Source of the DNA: Gonocerus acuteangulatus
Taxonomy: Eukaryota; Arthropoda; Insecta; Hemiptera; Coreidae
Assembly (NCBI GenBank): GCA_946811695.1
Contig: OX328123.1
Span: forward strand, 123,987,896-124,051,895
DNA length: 64,000 nucleotides
Reading direction: 5' to 3'
The first letter of the stretch is position 1, and every line of letters starts with the position of its first letter. Shown here in pieces: positions 43,850-53,429 of this stretch. The notes under the pieces are model-generated. The model saw only the letters and a list, made by a program, of their open reading frames with translations, searched no databases and was not told the origin of the DNA. The translations under genes and the position numbers were made by a program.

Positions 43850-44340
43850 GAGTTATAGTTGTAAATGTATTTGGCTTTCAAATGGTCTCCTTCCACTTGG
43901 TTTCATTTTTTGAGATATTTAAAAATGTATAAGAGGAGTGCAAAAATGCGCATGCTTGTAGATATGATTTTTTTTTTTTCGATGTGCAAAATGAACAAAA
44001 AGAAAAGTCGATACTGAAAAACAATGCAAATATAATAAATTAACAAAACATTACACAGCACCACAGAAAAAAAAGTTCGGACCCAGAGAGCAGACTATGA
44101 TTTCTCCATGCTTTTTGGGGTCGCTGAATTTGAATCAGAAAACTGGGTCAGAAAACCCACAGCAGCTCTTAGTTTAGGCCAAACCCCAAAGAACTCATAA
44201 TTTATGCTATTTTACTCTATAATGTTATTATTCATGCCGTTACCAAAATCAACGACGTTTTCCTTCGTGCTACCTTTCAATCCTAAAAAATACACTTTGA
44301 TCGGTTTTTTTGTTGTTGTTGTTTTTTTGTTTTTTTTTTG
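43850..44340 (+). repeat. Family D fragment followed by family C copy 2
   Basis: 43870-43930 has GCTTTCAAATGGTCTCCTTC and TTTTTGAGATATTT (family D). 44072-44340 has GTTCGGACCCAGAGAG, TTAGGCCAAACCCCAAAG and AACTCATAATTTATG (family C). Further on, AGGCCAAGTTCCAGG (44446-44460) is reversed relative to CTGGAACTTGGCCTC at 35711-35725, so the C neighbourhood is shared in rearranged order. Confidence 0.6.
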
Positions 44341-44344
44341 GCAT

Positions 44345-45940
44345 TGATATGAGTAAGATATCGCCATATTGAGAAAAGTGAAGCATCTATATATATATCT
44401 TATGAGTTATAGAGATCCCCCCAAAATACTAAAGTTGAGAAAAAAAGGCCAAGTTCCAGGCCCCTCCCAAAAACACTGCCAATGAAAGTTATATCATAGT
44501 ATTTTGCCAAGTTTTAGGCTCTTAATACCTTGTCAAGAACTTAATAATACCCTCACACTTATTTTTCCAATTCCAGTTTTCGTTAATATGATTGGTGAAT
44601 GTAGTTTTATAAGTTTGGTATTAATTGGCTTATTCAACATTATAAAGACAGATTCATATTAAATTATCTGAATTTTATAGTTATTGATTATTTTCATGCT
44701 TCGGACTGGAGAAGCAGCGTAATTGGAATTCACAGAATGGACAATGACAAACATCTCGACATTGACTGCATTCCAAAACTACTTGGAGGCCGGAAAACAT
44801 CGTAAGGAGAGATTTATTCGTCGGATTGTTATCAAAATAATGACCTTAGCCGAGCAAGGGCACTCAAATGTGGGGTACTGAGAACATAAACCGTGATTCG
44901 ATAAAATAATAAATGAGAAAAAACAAGTTATCATTCGATCTTTCCTTAATTGACAGTTCTTCGCTGCAAACATAATTCTTTATTTATTTCCAGAAACTGT
45001 TCAACAGAACACCAGAAATGCTCTAAAAGTTTCTCTCTTAAATCGATCGAAATAACTATCTAGTAAAAATAAAAAATAAAAAAATTATATTATAGAAAAT
45101 AATAAAAAAGTGATTGTTACAGTGTGTAATACCGTGTTACAAACAAATAGGTAAGAATACTCACTGTAATTTGTTGGTGTAATTCAAGAATTTTATGTTT
45201 CGCCATTGAAGTCTTTCTGTAGCTTCTTATGTTAGGAGTTGAGGAAGGTATAGAAAAAAATATTTTAGTAACAGAAATGAGCAGTTTTGAGATTTTTATA
45301 TATTGTCTATAATCGTGATAAGTGTGAGGACTCCATAGCAAGCAGCCTAAATTTCTTGCAAAAATGGTTCTTAAGCAATATTTAAAAGAGCGATCTAATA
45401 CAGAGAAATCGGTTCTAAAAATTCCAAAGTGTCCATTGTACGATTTTATTACTCTCTTTACACCTTTTACTAATTGCATGGCATGTTTTTAAATTGCCTT
45501 AGCACACAATGATTTTTTTTCAGTAGAACACTATAAGTAAATGAGGTACAGATGAAAAAAAAAGTAAATGATAAGCATTTATATATATATATATATAACT
45601 AGTTATTTGTAACAGAGGTTACCTTTAGAATGAGCTGAGATCGGTGTTCAGCCAGTAATTTCCGCTCAGAGTTGGCTACTGCCAGTTTTCTGTTAATTGT
45701 AGCGCTTAAAAACTCCCTTCTCTCCGATATTGGAGTAAATGTTTAGATTTTTCTAAAATTCCAAGATTTTCAAACGACCGTAGGGAAAAGAACGTCATTG
45801 AAATGTTCCTGTGAGTCGGACTTTTTTTAAAAACTTGGAATACGCCGTTAGTACTAGCCGAAATGCTAATTAGGTTGTTCTCATGGAATATCGTCCGATA
45901 AAAGGACACCCGAAAATGTTTTTTTTTCGGCTCAAAACTG
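44345..45940. other. No recognised gene
   Basis: Includes a short (TA)n at 45580-45596. The longest open frame (45117-45479, minus) has no recognisable motif or codon bias, so I do not call it. Confidence 0.5.
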
Positions 45941-45944
45941 ACAT

Positions 45945-46230
45945 ATATACAAGGTGAATCACAAGTAGATGACGATTTTCAAGGAGGTAAACTAGACGAA
46001 AGATGTAGTCAAATGCTGCCAACCAAAAGTTTCTATCTGTTTTTGTTCCAGGCATATGCCTTTCTAAAAGTTATTGCGGAAAAAAGACGTGTTTTTTTGT
46101 AGGAAATCCCAAATTTTCTCTGCTTGTAAAAATTATTATTCAACCTTAAATTACGTTTCTGAAATTAGCATTACATTTTCTTTGGCCATTGCAGTTTCAT
46201 TGTTCAACGCGGTCTTTTTCAAATTGAAAT
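45945..46230 (+). repeat. Dispersed repeat family F, copy 3
   Basis: ACAAGGTGAATCACAAGTAG at the start, AGGAAATCCCAAATTTTCTC and CTGAAATTAGCATTACATTT later, matching copies at 31.7 and 33.3-33.6 kb. Confidence 0.5.
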
Positions 46231-46371
46231 AACTGAATAAATCGTTGAAGAAGAGGAAATTCTTTATTTAAAACAAAACAAAGAGGGCTGCCCAAATATT
46301 TTGGGTTGTTAAAAACACAGAGAACTTATCAATCTTTCGAAAGTTCATTTCAATTGTTTAAATAAGTTTCG

Positions 46372-46407
<36 letters not shown>

Positions 46408-46489
46408 TTAGGAGTTTCGCTGAGAGAATAAATGTTGGTGGCGAATTTAATAAAAAAAAAAAAATTGAATGAAATTTTCAATTTATACA

Positions 46490-47580
46490 AATACTTTTGT
46501 AGGTCTGGACGTAAATTGTGTGAAATGAATTCCGAAAGATTGATAAGCAGGTGTTTAGCTCCCGTAAATCTGGTAGCTGAGTATCCCCAGGGAACCTATC
46601 AAGATTCATTCCGCAAGGTTACAGAGTTTGTTGGGATCCACGCTCTTTGGATCCCAATTTTGGGATCGTCCCTCTCGCCCCGAACCATAGGTCTTGGACT
46701 ACATACTCTCTTCTTCTGAATCTATCCTGGAATTTTTCCTCGTAGAATTGAATGCATTATATATATAGCGAGTTTATTGCTATTTTTTTCTTTATTGACT
46801 TCTTTAGCCTACAGGGGATCATTCGTCTCATATCTTATTGTTGGGTCGATGATATAAGCCTTCTTCGATTTTTGTTTAAAGGCAATAATATCGGCATACC
46901 TCGGCGAGCCGTCATCGTCAACACCATAAACTTCTTCAAGACTATTAAACCATTTTCCTTGGAGTGAGATGATCTTATGTTTAATGTTATGATGTCGCCT
47001 AGTAACAAGGAGCATGTTTCTTGGACACTTACCAAGCGCATGTGCAGGAGACATTACAAGCGCATGTGTCGGTCTCTCTACCGCATCGGCGACAGAGGGG
47101 TCCAATGTTTAATGCTCAAGAAACACCAGTAACTCCTCGTAATGGCGCGTAGTTGTTATTTAATTTTAAAGCATTTGTCCATTCGGAGTAGGATAAAATG
47201 GATTTATCATAAATAAATTTGTTTGTTTTTCGACAATCTTTAAAATGTTGGACTCTAATTCCCTGCCATTTTGAGTGTGACCATTCCTCAAACGATTTTC
47301 GACGTAGGGTGCGCCCGTTTTTAATATTATGGTCTTCAGCAAGCAAAGTGATGTTACTATGCAAGCTGCGCACATTCTGAGGATTCTTTGCAATAACTGA
47401 ACGTTGACTGGAACTTTTCGTCAGTCACTCGATCCAGCTTCTGAGCATGGACCAATGTTGAAGTGGTGCTTCCCGAAGACACCGTAACAACCCTAGATCT
47501 CGGTTTCGTCGTAGAGCGAATAACATTGCGCTACATGTATTGGCAGGCAGACCCAACATTGCTTTTACACTCCGATAAAA
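46490..47580 (-). pseudogene. Second RLE-type LINE fossil (post-RT and endonuclease)
   Basis: Minus strand, in order: LPANTCSAMLFALRRNRDLG (post-RT region, about 47480-47540); WSHSKWQGIRVQHFKD and LSYSEWTNALKLNNNYAPLR (47160-47290); a broken zinc-binding stretch with HALGKCPRN (about 47010-47040). Then comes the restriction-like endonuclease GSPRYADIIAF with KAYIIDPTIRYE (46830-46910), and a tail with an R-G-E-R-D-rich stretch to about 46490. The Arg...Asp...Asp spacing and following Pro-Thr-x-Arg match the RLE domain of R2-like LINEs widespread in arthropods. It is a different family from the copy at 5.1-6.9 kb. Frameshifts fall near 47100 and a stop near 47425. RT itself is missing. Confidence 0.72.
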
Positions 47581-47758
47581 AAGTCTAGTAAGTGACAACC
47601 TTTAGGGAATCATTATTCCTCCAAAAAATATTCTGCAAACTACCGAATCTAGAAAAGTTATAAAATCTCTCAGTTTGATAGTGTAATTGGAAATTTAGGA
47701 GGAAAACTTTAATAAATAAAGCTGATCTTTTTATTTTTGTGAGAACAAAATGAGATGC

Positions 47759-47787
47759 TGTGTGAACTTGGCGTCTCATTTTGCCAT

Positions 47788-47818
<31 letters not shown>

Positions 47819-47937
47819 GCTTTAAAGGCCGGAACTATTAATTTAATTCATCAAGAACTCTAGAACTATTGAAAATAAAGCCAGAACTCTTAAAAAAGTT
47901 TGAGTTTCCACGAAATGAGACGCCAGCTTCACACACA
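47759..47937. mobile_element. Inverted-repeat element with internal poly(T)
   Basis: Left arm TGTGTGAACTTGGCGTCTCA (from 47759) and right arm ending 47937 (ATGAGACGCCAGCTTCACAC) are complementary over 23 bp with two mismatches. A T29 tract (47791-47819) and short GAACT-rich sequence lie between. MITE-like; the class is unknown. Confidence 0.6.
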
Positions 47938-48143
47938 CACCTGGAACCCCTTTAAAATGGACATAGTGACATTACAAACATTCGTATCTCAAAGGAAATT
48001 TCATCTACTTAACGATGGTTTGGCTAGATTTTCTTTATCATAAACGGGGTTTCAGTAATCACTACTTATTCATAAAAAACCATGATCGACATATAAAAAT
48101 ATGACATTTGAATTTGCTCTGTTGGGAATTGAAGCATACTTAA

Positions 48144-48148
<5 letters not shown>

Positions 48149-48212
<64 letters not shown>
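48149..48212. repeat. T64 homopolymer
   Basis: Sixty-four uninterrupted T residues. It may be the A tail of a minus-strand retroposon, but the downstream 100 bp has neither the SINE tail nor a tRNA box, and no TSD is clear. Confidence 0.9.
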
Positions 48213-48213
<1 letters not shown>

Positions 48214-48560
48214 TACTTGAGGTTTACTATCACCTCCTGAAAGGTTGATATTTGTATGCGTTATACCTTGTATATACAAACACACACACATGCATGCACG
48301 CATAACACAGATATATCGTACATTATCGAAGACATAATTTCGTGTAGCATTATCCTTCCTCTTTCCATTGTAGCAAAAACGCAGGGAAGCTTATTTGCGT
48401 AGTTAGATATTCACGTAATGAAACATTGGCATGCATCCTGGTTTATTATCAACACAAAAACAGGTCCAAACTACTTAATTATATCTCGGGGAAAAAAAGG
48501 ATAAGAAGAAGACGAAGGAATATGGACAAGGAAGAAAAACAGAGGGGGAGCCAGGAAGCG

Positions 48561-48593
48561 TCCTTGCGAGACCCCTTCTCCTCTTCGCAAGGA
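48561..48593. promoter_or_regulatory. Proximal promoter palindrome
   Basis: TCCTTGCGA (48561-48569) and TCGCAAGGA (48585-48593) form a perfect 9-bp inverted repeat with a 15-bp spacer, 19 bp upstream of the TATA box. The position suits a dimeric transcription factor site; the factor is unknown. Confidence 0.4.
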
Positions 48594-48611
48594 GCCACCA
48601 CCACTACCAAG

Positions 48612-48619
48612 TATATATA
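48612..48619 (+). promoter_or_regulatory. TATA box
   Basis: TATATATA within a GC-richer stretch, not part of a long microsatellite. It lies about 30 bp upstream of the initiator-like sequence at 48644, the normal RNA polymerase II spacing. Confidence 0.6.
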
Positions 48620-48643
48620 CACTCTCCGACAGCTGGTAGGGTG

Positions 48644-48649
48644 TCACTC
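48644..48649 (+). promoter_or_regulatory. Initiator-like element (TCACTC), predicted TSS at 48646
   Basis: TCACTC is one base from the arthropod initiator TCAGTY. The A at 48646 lies 34 bp from the first T of the TATA box. TCATTG at 48649 is an alternative. Confidence 0.45.
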
Positions 48650-48769
48650 ATTGTGTTCCATCGGTGTCTCACCAGGACTACCTCTGCCTTCATTCTTATC
48701 AGCAGCCAGCTCGCCGGCTATCTTCATATCAGCAACATCTTATCAGCAAACCAAAAACCACTCATCAAG
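48646..48769 (+). other. Predicted 5' UTR of the candidate host gene
   Basis: About 124 nt, GC-richer than the region, without upstream ATG codons that I can see. It contains three or four copies of TATCAGCA (for example at 48695-48703, 48727-48734 and 48740-48747). Confidence 0.45.
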
Positions 48770-48787
48770 ATGGCACGATTCGCACTT
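48770..48787 (+). CDS. Candidate first coding exon of an arthropod gene (secreted/cuticular type)
   Basis: ATG GCA CGA TTC GCA CTT encodes MARFAL and is followed at once by GTAAGT, a perfect splice donor, giving a phase-0 intron. The ATG context (ATCAAGATGG) is good: purine at -3 and G at +4. Promoter, 5' UTR and a tiny first exon that ends inside what looks like a signal peptide form the standard architecture of arthropod cuticle-protein and other secreted-protein genes. What the product is cannot be told from six residues. No exon 2 is recognised before 64000, so the gene either has a first intron over 15 kb or its next exon is too short to see. A false positive is possible: this rests on the combination of signals, not on homology. 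Confidence 0.5.
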
Positions 48788-48793
48788 GTAAGT
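48788..48793 (+). other. Splice donor GTAAGT
   Basis: Exact consensus 5' splice site directly after the sixth codon. The sequence turns markedly AT-rich from here, as expected for an intron. Confidence 0.5.
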
Positions 48794-49360
48794 ACTACAA
48801 ACAGCCACAGGATTTAGGGAACATTTGCATTCATTTGTGAAATGTATAATCAAAACAATGGGTGGTAAACATGGTTATAATTGTTAGTTACTTTTGCAAT
48901 TTCGTTGCCAATTTTTTTTTTTTAAATAAACATATTGAAAAGAAAACAAATTACAATTGAAGTAATGATTACTTGTTTTTTAGTTAATCATAATAAATCA
49001 AACAACAAAACAAGTGTTTAAGTTAACATTAATTAACTATTATTGTTGTTAATTCCGAATAATATAAATCAAAAAAATAAATAATAAAAAAAATGATAAA
49101 TTCTTTTTAATCCTCATTTATTTACGATATTTAGTATTTCACTACAGTGAATAATAAATCGGGGTTTCGTCGCTACATCAGAAACTTTTTTTCAACAGAT
49201 AAATATTACGAAATAAAGGGTTTATTTATTAAAATTTCTAATTTTAAAATTTGTATATCCTGTTGGGTTACTGGAAGGTAAAGTCTAAAAAAATATAAAT
49301 AACAGTTATTCCAACAATAGTTTAAAACTTCATTACAACACAAATATAAAACAATTTAAT

Positions 49361-49413
<53 letters not shown>

Positions 49414-51754
49414 TCACTAAAATAACTTAATAGTATTTCATCCAATAGGAAATAATAATTTCTGAATGAGAAACCAGAAAGTTGTAAATCAGTTTTACCC
49501 TAAATGATGGAATGTCGTGAATGATAACGAGTTTATCATAAACTTTGCAAATTCAAAATGATTGTTAACAGTGACTATTATTTCATTAAATCACTGAAAC
49601 GGGTTTTAAGTGTTGAATTTCGAACTTATTCTATTTTAGAACTTTCTTGAAGGGCCTGACTTGTGGGAGAAAAAAAAAACATTCTTTAGAATAAGAATAA
49701 TGAGGAAAATTCTAAGCCTACACAGATTCACTTAAAGGTTCTAGGACTTAAAGACCACTTTCATTGGATCTATGTTATTTTTCCGCTTTAGCCCTTTCAG
49801 TAATTACAAAACGCTTCATTCAATAATTCTTCTGCAGTCTCATCATCTTCCTTCATTATCGGTTCACGAGAAATAAATTAAACAACTTCTCTCGTTCTCT
49901 AGTTTCAAGATTAGGTTCCAAATGTAATCTATAAATGTAACAATCAGACTCATGTGATTACGAGTTTCACAGTGAAGTTTGGAAACTAGTTATTTGCCAG
50001 GGATAGAAAATTTTAAAATAATGTTTTGCTCAAGATTATTTTTGAAATCATTAATTTAATCATCGTTAAAAAATATAAAAGTTGGACTGACATTTAGTCA
50101 CGCAATTATGTATTTAGACAATTCCACATTTCTATATGTTTTGCGGAAGTCCTTTGGGTCCATAATATATATGTGGGGTGAGGTTCAGATCGACTGACCT
50201 TTTCTTGAGAATCGTAACGGCTGCAGAAATCTTCTGGGATTTTAGTGTCTACTCTCTCGAGATTATGTATTCTACCGGACATTAAGATGTAAGATTGGAA
50301 GGTATGAGCATATAGTATTCGGAGAACATGTTTGTAATAAATTTAAATTGATTATTTTTTTTTAATCCCAGTGGTTGAAAAAAATAGAATTAGTGAGCTA
50401 CTACAAAATAAATTAAACGAGTATAAGAATGATATAAACATAACGTAAGTAAAGTTAACAACAAAAAAAAAACTCAAATATAATTATGACAAAAACAATA
50501 ACAGTCCATAACCGTAATTTAAAGAAAACCCCGCCGAATGTATTTAAAATCTCTCAAGGTGACAATTCTACTGCAACAGTTACAATTGTTAGTCTGACAA
50601 TCCCTAGCCGCGACATTTAGACAATAGGCAATCCTCATTCTTCACATAATCATTTCTTTTCTTTTTTCTCGTCGTTTTATAAGGATATCTACTTTGTTTT
50701 TTTATTAAAGAAGCACTGTTTCTTACATACAATATCACTAAACATTACTGAAACACTTTTAATAAGTTATCTTTGTTGTTCCAAGTTACTTTTACCATCG
50801 GTGTATTAACGATATTTATTTTAGAAATTTTATGAATGTATTTATATTCTGCTCCACTTAATTGACCATTACAGAAATAACAGTATTCTTAACACCACGT
50901 GAGTCAAGAAAATCAACTTATCATTTGTAAATTAATGTTTTTTTCATTCATCCTGATAATGATGAGATTACAAATTATTTAAATCTGTAAACAGTGAAAC
51001 TAAATTTAGACAATCTCTTAGTTTGGATTTAAAAATAAAAAATAATTTATTACTTCTTTTTGCATCAATTCTTTTTTTCTTCCTCCAATATAACTTAATT
51101 TACTCATATTTTTGATGCTACAATTCTGATTACTTGCTGTTTTCAAATCGATAGGCCTTTGAAAATAGCAATTTTTTTAGATTAAAAAAAATTAAGTTCC
51201 TTACCAACATCTCGGTGACAACGTATTTTTCCAATATCCGATAATGCTTATAATTTAAGAGTATTAAATGTTTTCCAATAATTATAAATATGGTTTTTTT
51301 TTCATGAACAAAAAGGTATAAATTAAATTAATAATTAATTCGTATTTAATTCTCCGAGAAGTTTTCATTTAAATTGTTGTAGTAATACATTAAACTTTTT
51401 TGTCATATAAGGCTAAGTGAACATCTCCAAAGGGATACGGGTGTAAAACAAGTAGAGTAGACAAAATATATATTGTTAATCTGAGTAATGACGTTTTATC
51501 GACTATTTCGATAATTATTAAATGGCTAGTTTTTTTGTTTTTTTTTTTCTACATATTCTTGTACAATTTTGTGTAAATTAGTTATTAAATGAAAGAATCA
51601 TATAAGCAATTAGTTTTATTCTGATATTTAATATTTTTAACATTAATAATATTTTGGAACACTTAAATGCGATTTTTAAACATAGATAAGTATCTCATTA
51701 ATCATCAAAAATTGACAATCTGATATATAATAAAATCAAGAATGGTCAATATAG
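48794..51754. other. Putative first intron, no exon seen; (TA)n at 49368-49411
   Basis: Very AT-rich. I looked for an acceptor followed by a hydrophobic signal-peptide continuation or cuticle-protein-like sequence and found none. Confidence 0.45.
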
Positions 51755-51763
51755 TCGTCCACC

Positions 51764-51765
<2 letters not shown>

Positions 51766-51823
<58 letters not shown>

Positions 51824-51987
51824 GGCGCATCAAGAAATCGTGGCTATTAGCGCCGACATCCAGGGTGCAACCAGGAGTTTTCTCAGCGAGCCCTGAGATG
51901 AGAAAATTTCTGGCACCGGTGAGGAACGAACCCACCATCTCCCGCTTATGAATCCAGCGCGCTAGCCACTAGACCACGGGAGACCCC
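51766..51987 (-). mobile_element. tRNA-derived SINE with perfect 11-bp TSD
   Basis: TSD TCGTCCACCTA at 51755-51765 and 51988-51998. Minus strand: tRNA-like head GTCTCCCGTGGTCTAGTGGC with A box TGGTCTAGTGG and B-box-like GGGTTCGTTCC; body TCTCAGGGCTCGCTGAG and GCACCCTGGATGTCGGCGC; tail stem-loop GGCGC...GCGCC, then TAAAA and a poly(A) of about 55 nt. The head resembles tRNA-Glu or tRNA-Asp in its GGTCTAGTGG box. It lacks the GGTGGCAACC block of the 31.1-kb copy, so it is a separate subfamily. Long A tail and perfect TSD mean a young insertion. Confidence 0.9.
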
Positions 51988-51999
51988 TCGTCCACCTAA

Positions 52000-53225
52000 T
52001 GTCCTTGAAATATCTTCCCCTCTTCTACGAAGAAAGATAATGGTAGAATAAGTATTGCCCGGGTATTGTATAAGAGGACAATGGAACTGCTCCCGTAACT
52101 AGTAGATAGTAGCTACTCCTCTCATCCTCTCTGACATAAGCCTTCCGTGATGGAACAAATACCAACGAACCTTAAGGAATCGAACAACTCTTCATGAAAT
52201 CTACATATTTCACCAAGTCATGCCAATTACCTCGCTGGGCTTCTCCTTTTCTTTTTCTAAGCTTTTTTGAATTGGAATTAATTAAAAATATTACAATAAT
52301 AATAATTATCGTTCTAAAAAATTTCGAGTGGAAGGAACTGCATCGTCTTGAGCGTCCCCATATAATGCTAATTTCTAGCGTGTATAGAATGAATGATATA
52401 GAAACTACTAATATTTTGCTTCAATTTAACGAATTTCAGAAACTTCAAGCAGGTTTTCTCATAATGAGATGGTCCTATCAAAACATATCGTGTGAAAATT
52501 TTATTTTGATCATGAATTAGCAAAATACGAAAAATCCAATTCAAAATATATTGTTTTAATATCCCCTCTACTGCAAAGGTGAATAAAATATGTATATTTT
52601 ACTTTCTTAGTGCAAGCTAACAATGTGGGTCATTGTTGCCCATTGAAATTGTAGATAGTAATAACTAGACTAAATATTAAAACTAGGATTTAGTGCAATA
52701 AATGAAAATCAATTAACCAATAAAAATGAAATTAAATAAATTGTTTTACATAAAATGTACTTAATAATAATAATAATAAATCGTAAATAAAATTTACTTA
52801 ATATTAGGAAAACCCAGGTTAATAAAATCAATGTAAATAAAACAAACGTTAATTCAAATATTTCATGTTTTGATATTCGTATTCTCTCATTTTAATTAAG
52901 TTAATTATATTTTATAAAAAAATATCTTTTGCTCCCAAGAATCGCATCCCTATAAGGCTCAATTCATAGTCATCTCGAAGTACATAAAAAGGTGTCCATG
53001 AATGTCTTTATGCGTGTTTCACTTTAGATGAGTAATAAGCTCTAAAAATATTTACCTCAATCCGTCGTTTTGAAGTACACAAAACAAAAACTATATTTTC
53101 TAAATATTTCGCCTTGAAAATGCTTTTGTTCTATTCCAAAACTCAAAATACTTGAAAATGTCTTCCAAGAAGCCTATTACCACAAAATTAATTTGCGGCC
53201 AATACCTTTTTCAAGCAAATTTCGT
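52000..53225. other. No recognised gene
   Basis: AT-rich intronic-type sequence. The open frame at 52194-52520 shows no motif. Confidence 0.45.
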
Positions 53226-53229
53226 GAAA

Positions 53230-53425
53230 ACAACTGTGTTAACTTGGGCGGATTCTGCTAGTTAACGAATTCGAATTTACGTTTTAGACAAAGTATTTTT
53301 GTACCTAATTTCATCATCGTACCATTATTGTAGACGGTACATATCACCAACAGACAAATATAAGTTTTGAGTCATTAAGTAAACGTCATAAGCAGGTTTC
53401 CTCTTTATAGGTGGAAACATTCTAA
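53230..53425 (+). repeat. Family D second half plus family B edge
   Basis: GGGCGGATTCTGCTAGTTAA, TTTTTGTACCTAATTTCATC, then ACGTCATAAGCAGGTTTCCT; matches 10.97-11.05 kb and the CATAAGC(A/G)GG motif of family B. Confidence 0.6.
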
Positions 53426-53429
53426 AAGG

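Noticed and set aside
45117..45479. 120-codon minus-strand open frame
   Set aside because: AT-rich chance frame without motif, neighbour or repeat support.
48426..48791. 121-codon open frame over the candidate promoter and exon
   Set aside because: It runs through the TATA box and UTR in a different frame, with low-complexity composition and no homologue that I recognise.
51915..51987. Functional tRNA gene (also 31250-31316, 23417-23490)
   Set aside because: Cloverleaf pairing is poor, the B box is altered, and the sequence continues into a SINE body and A tail.
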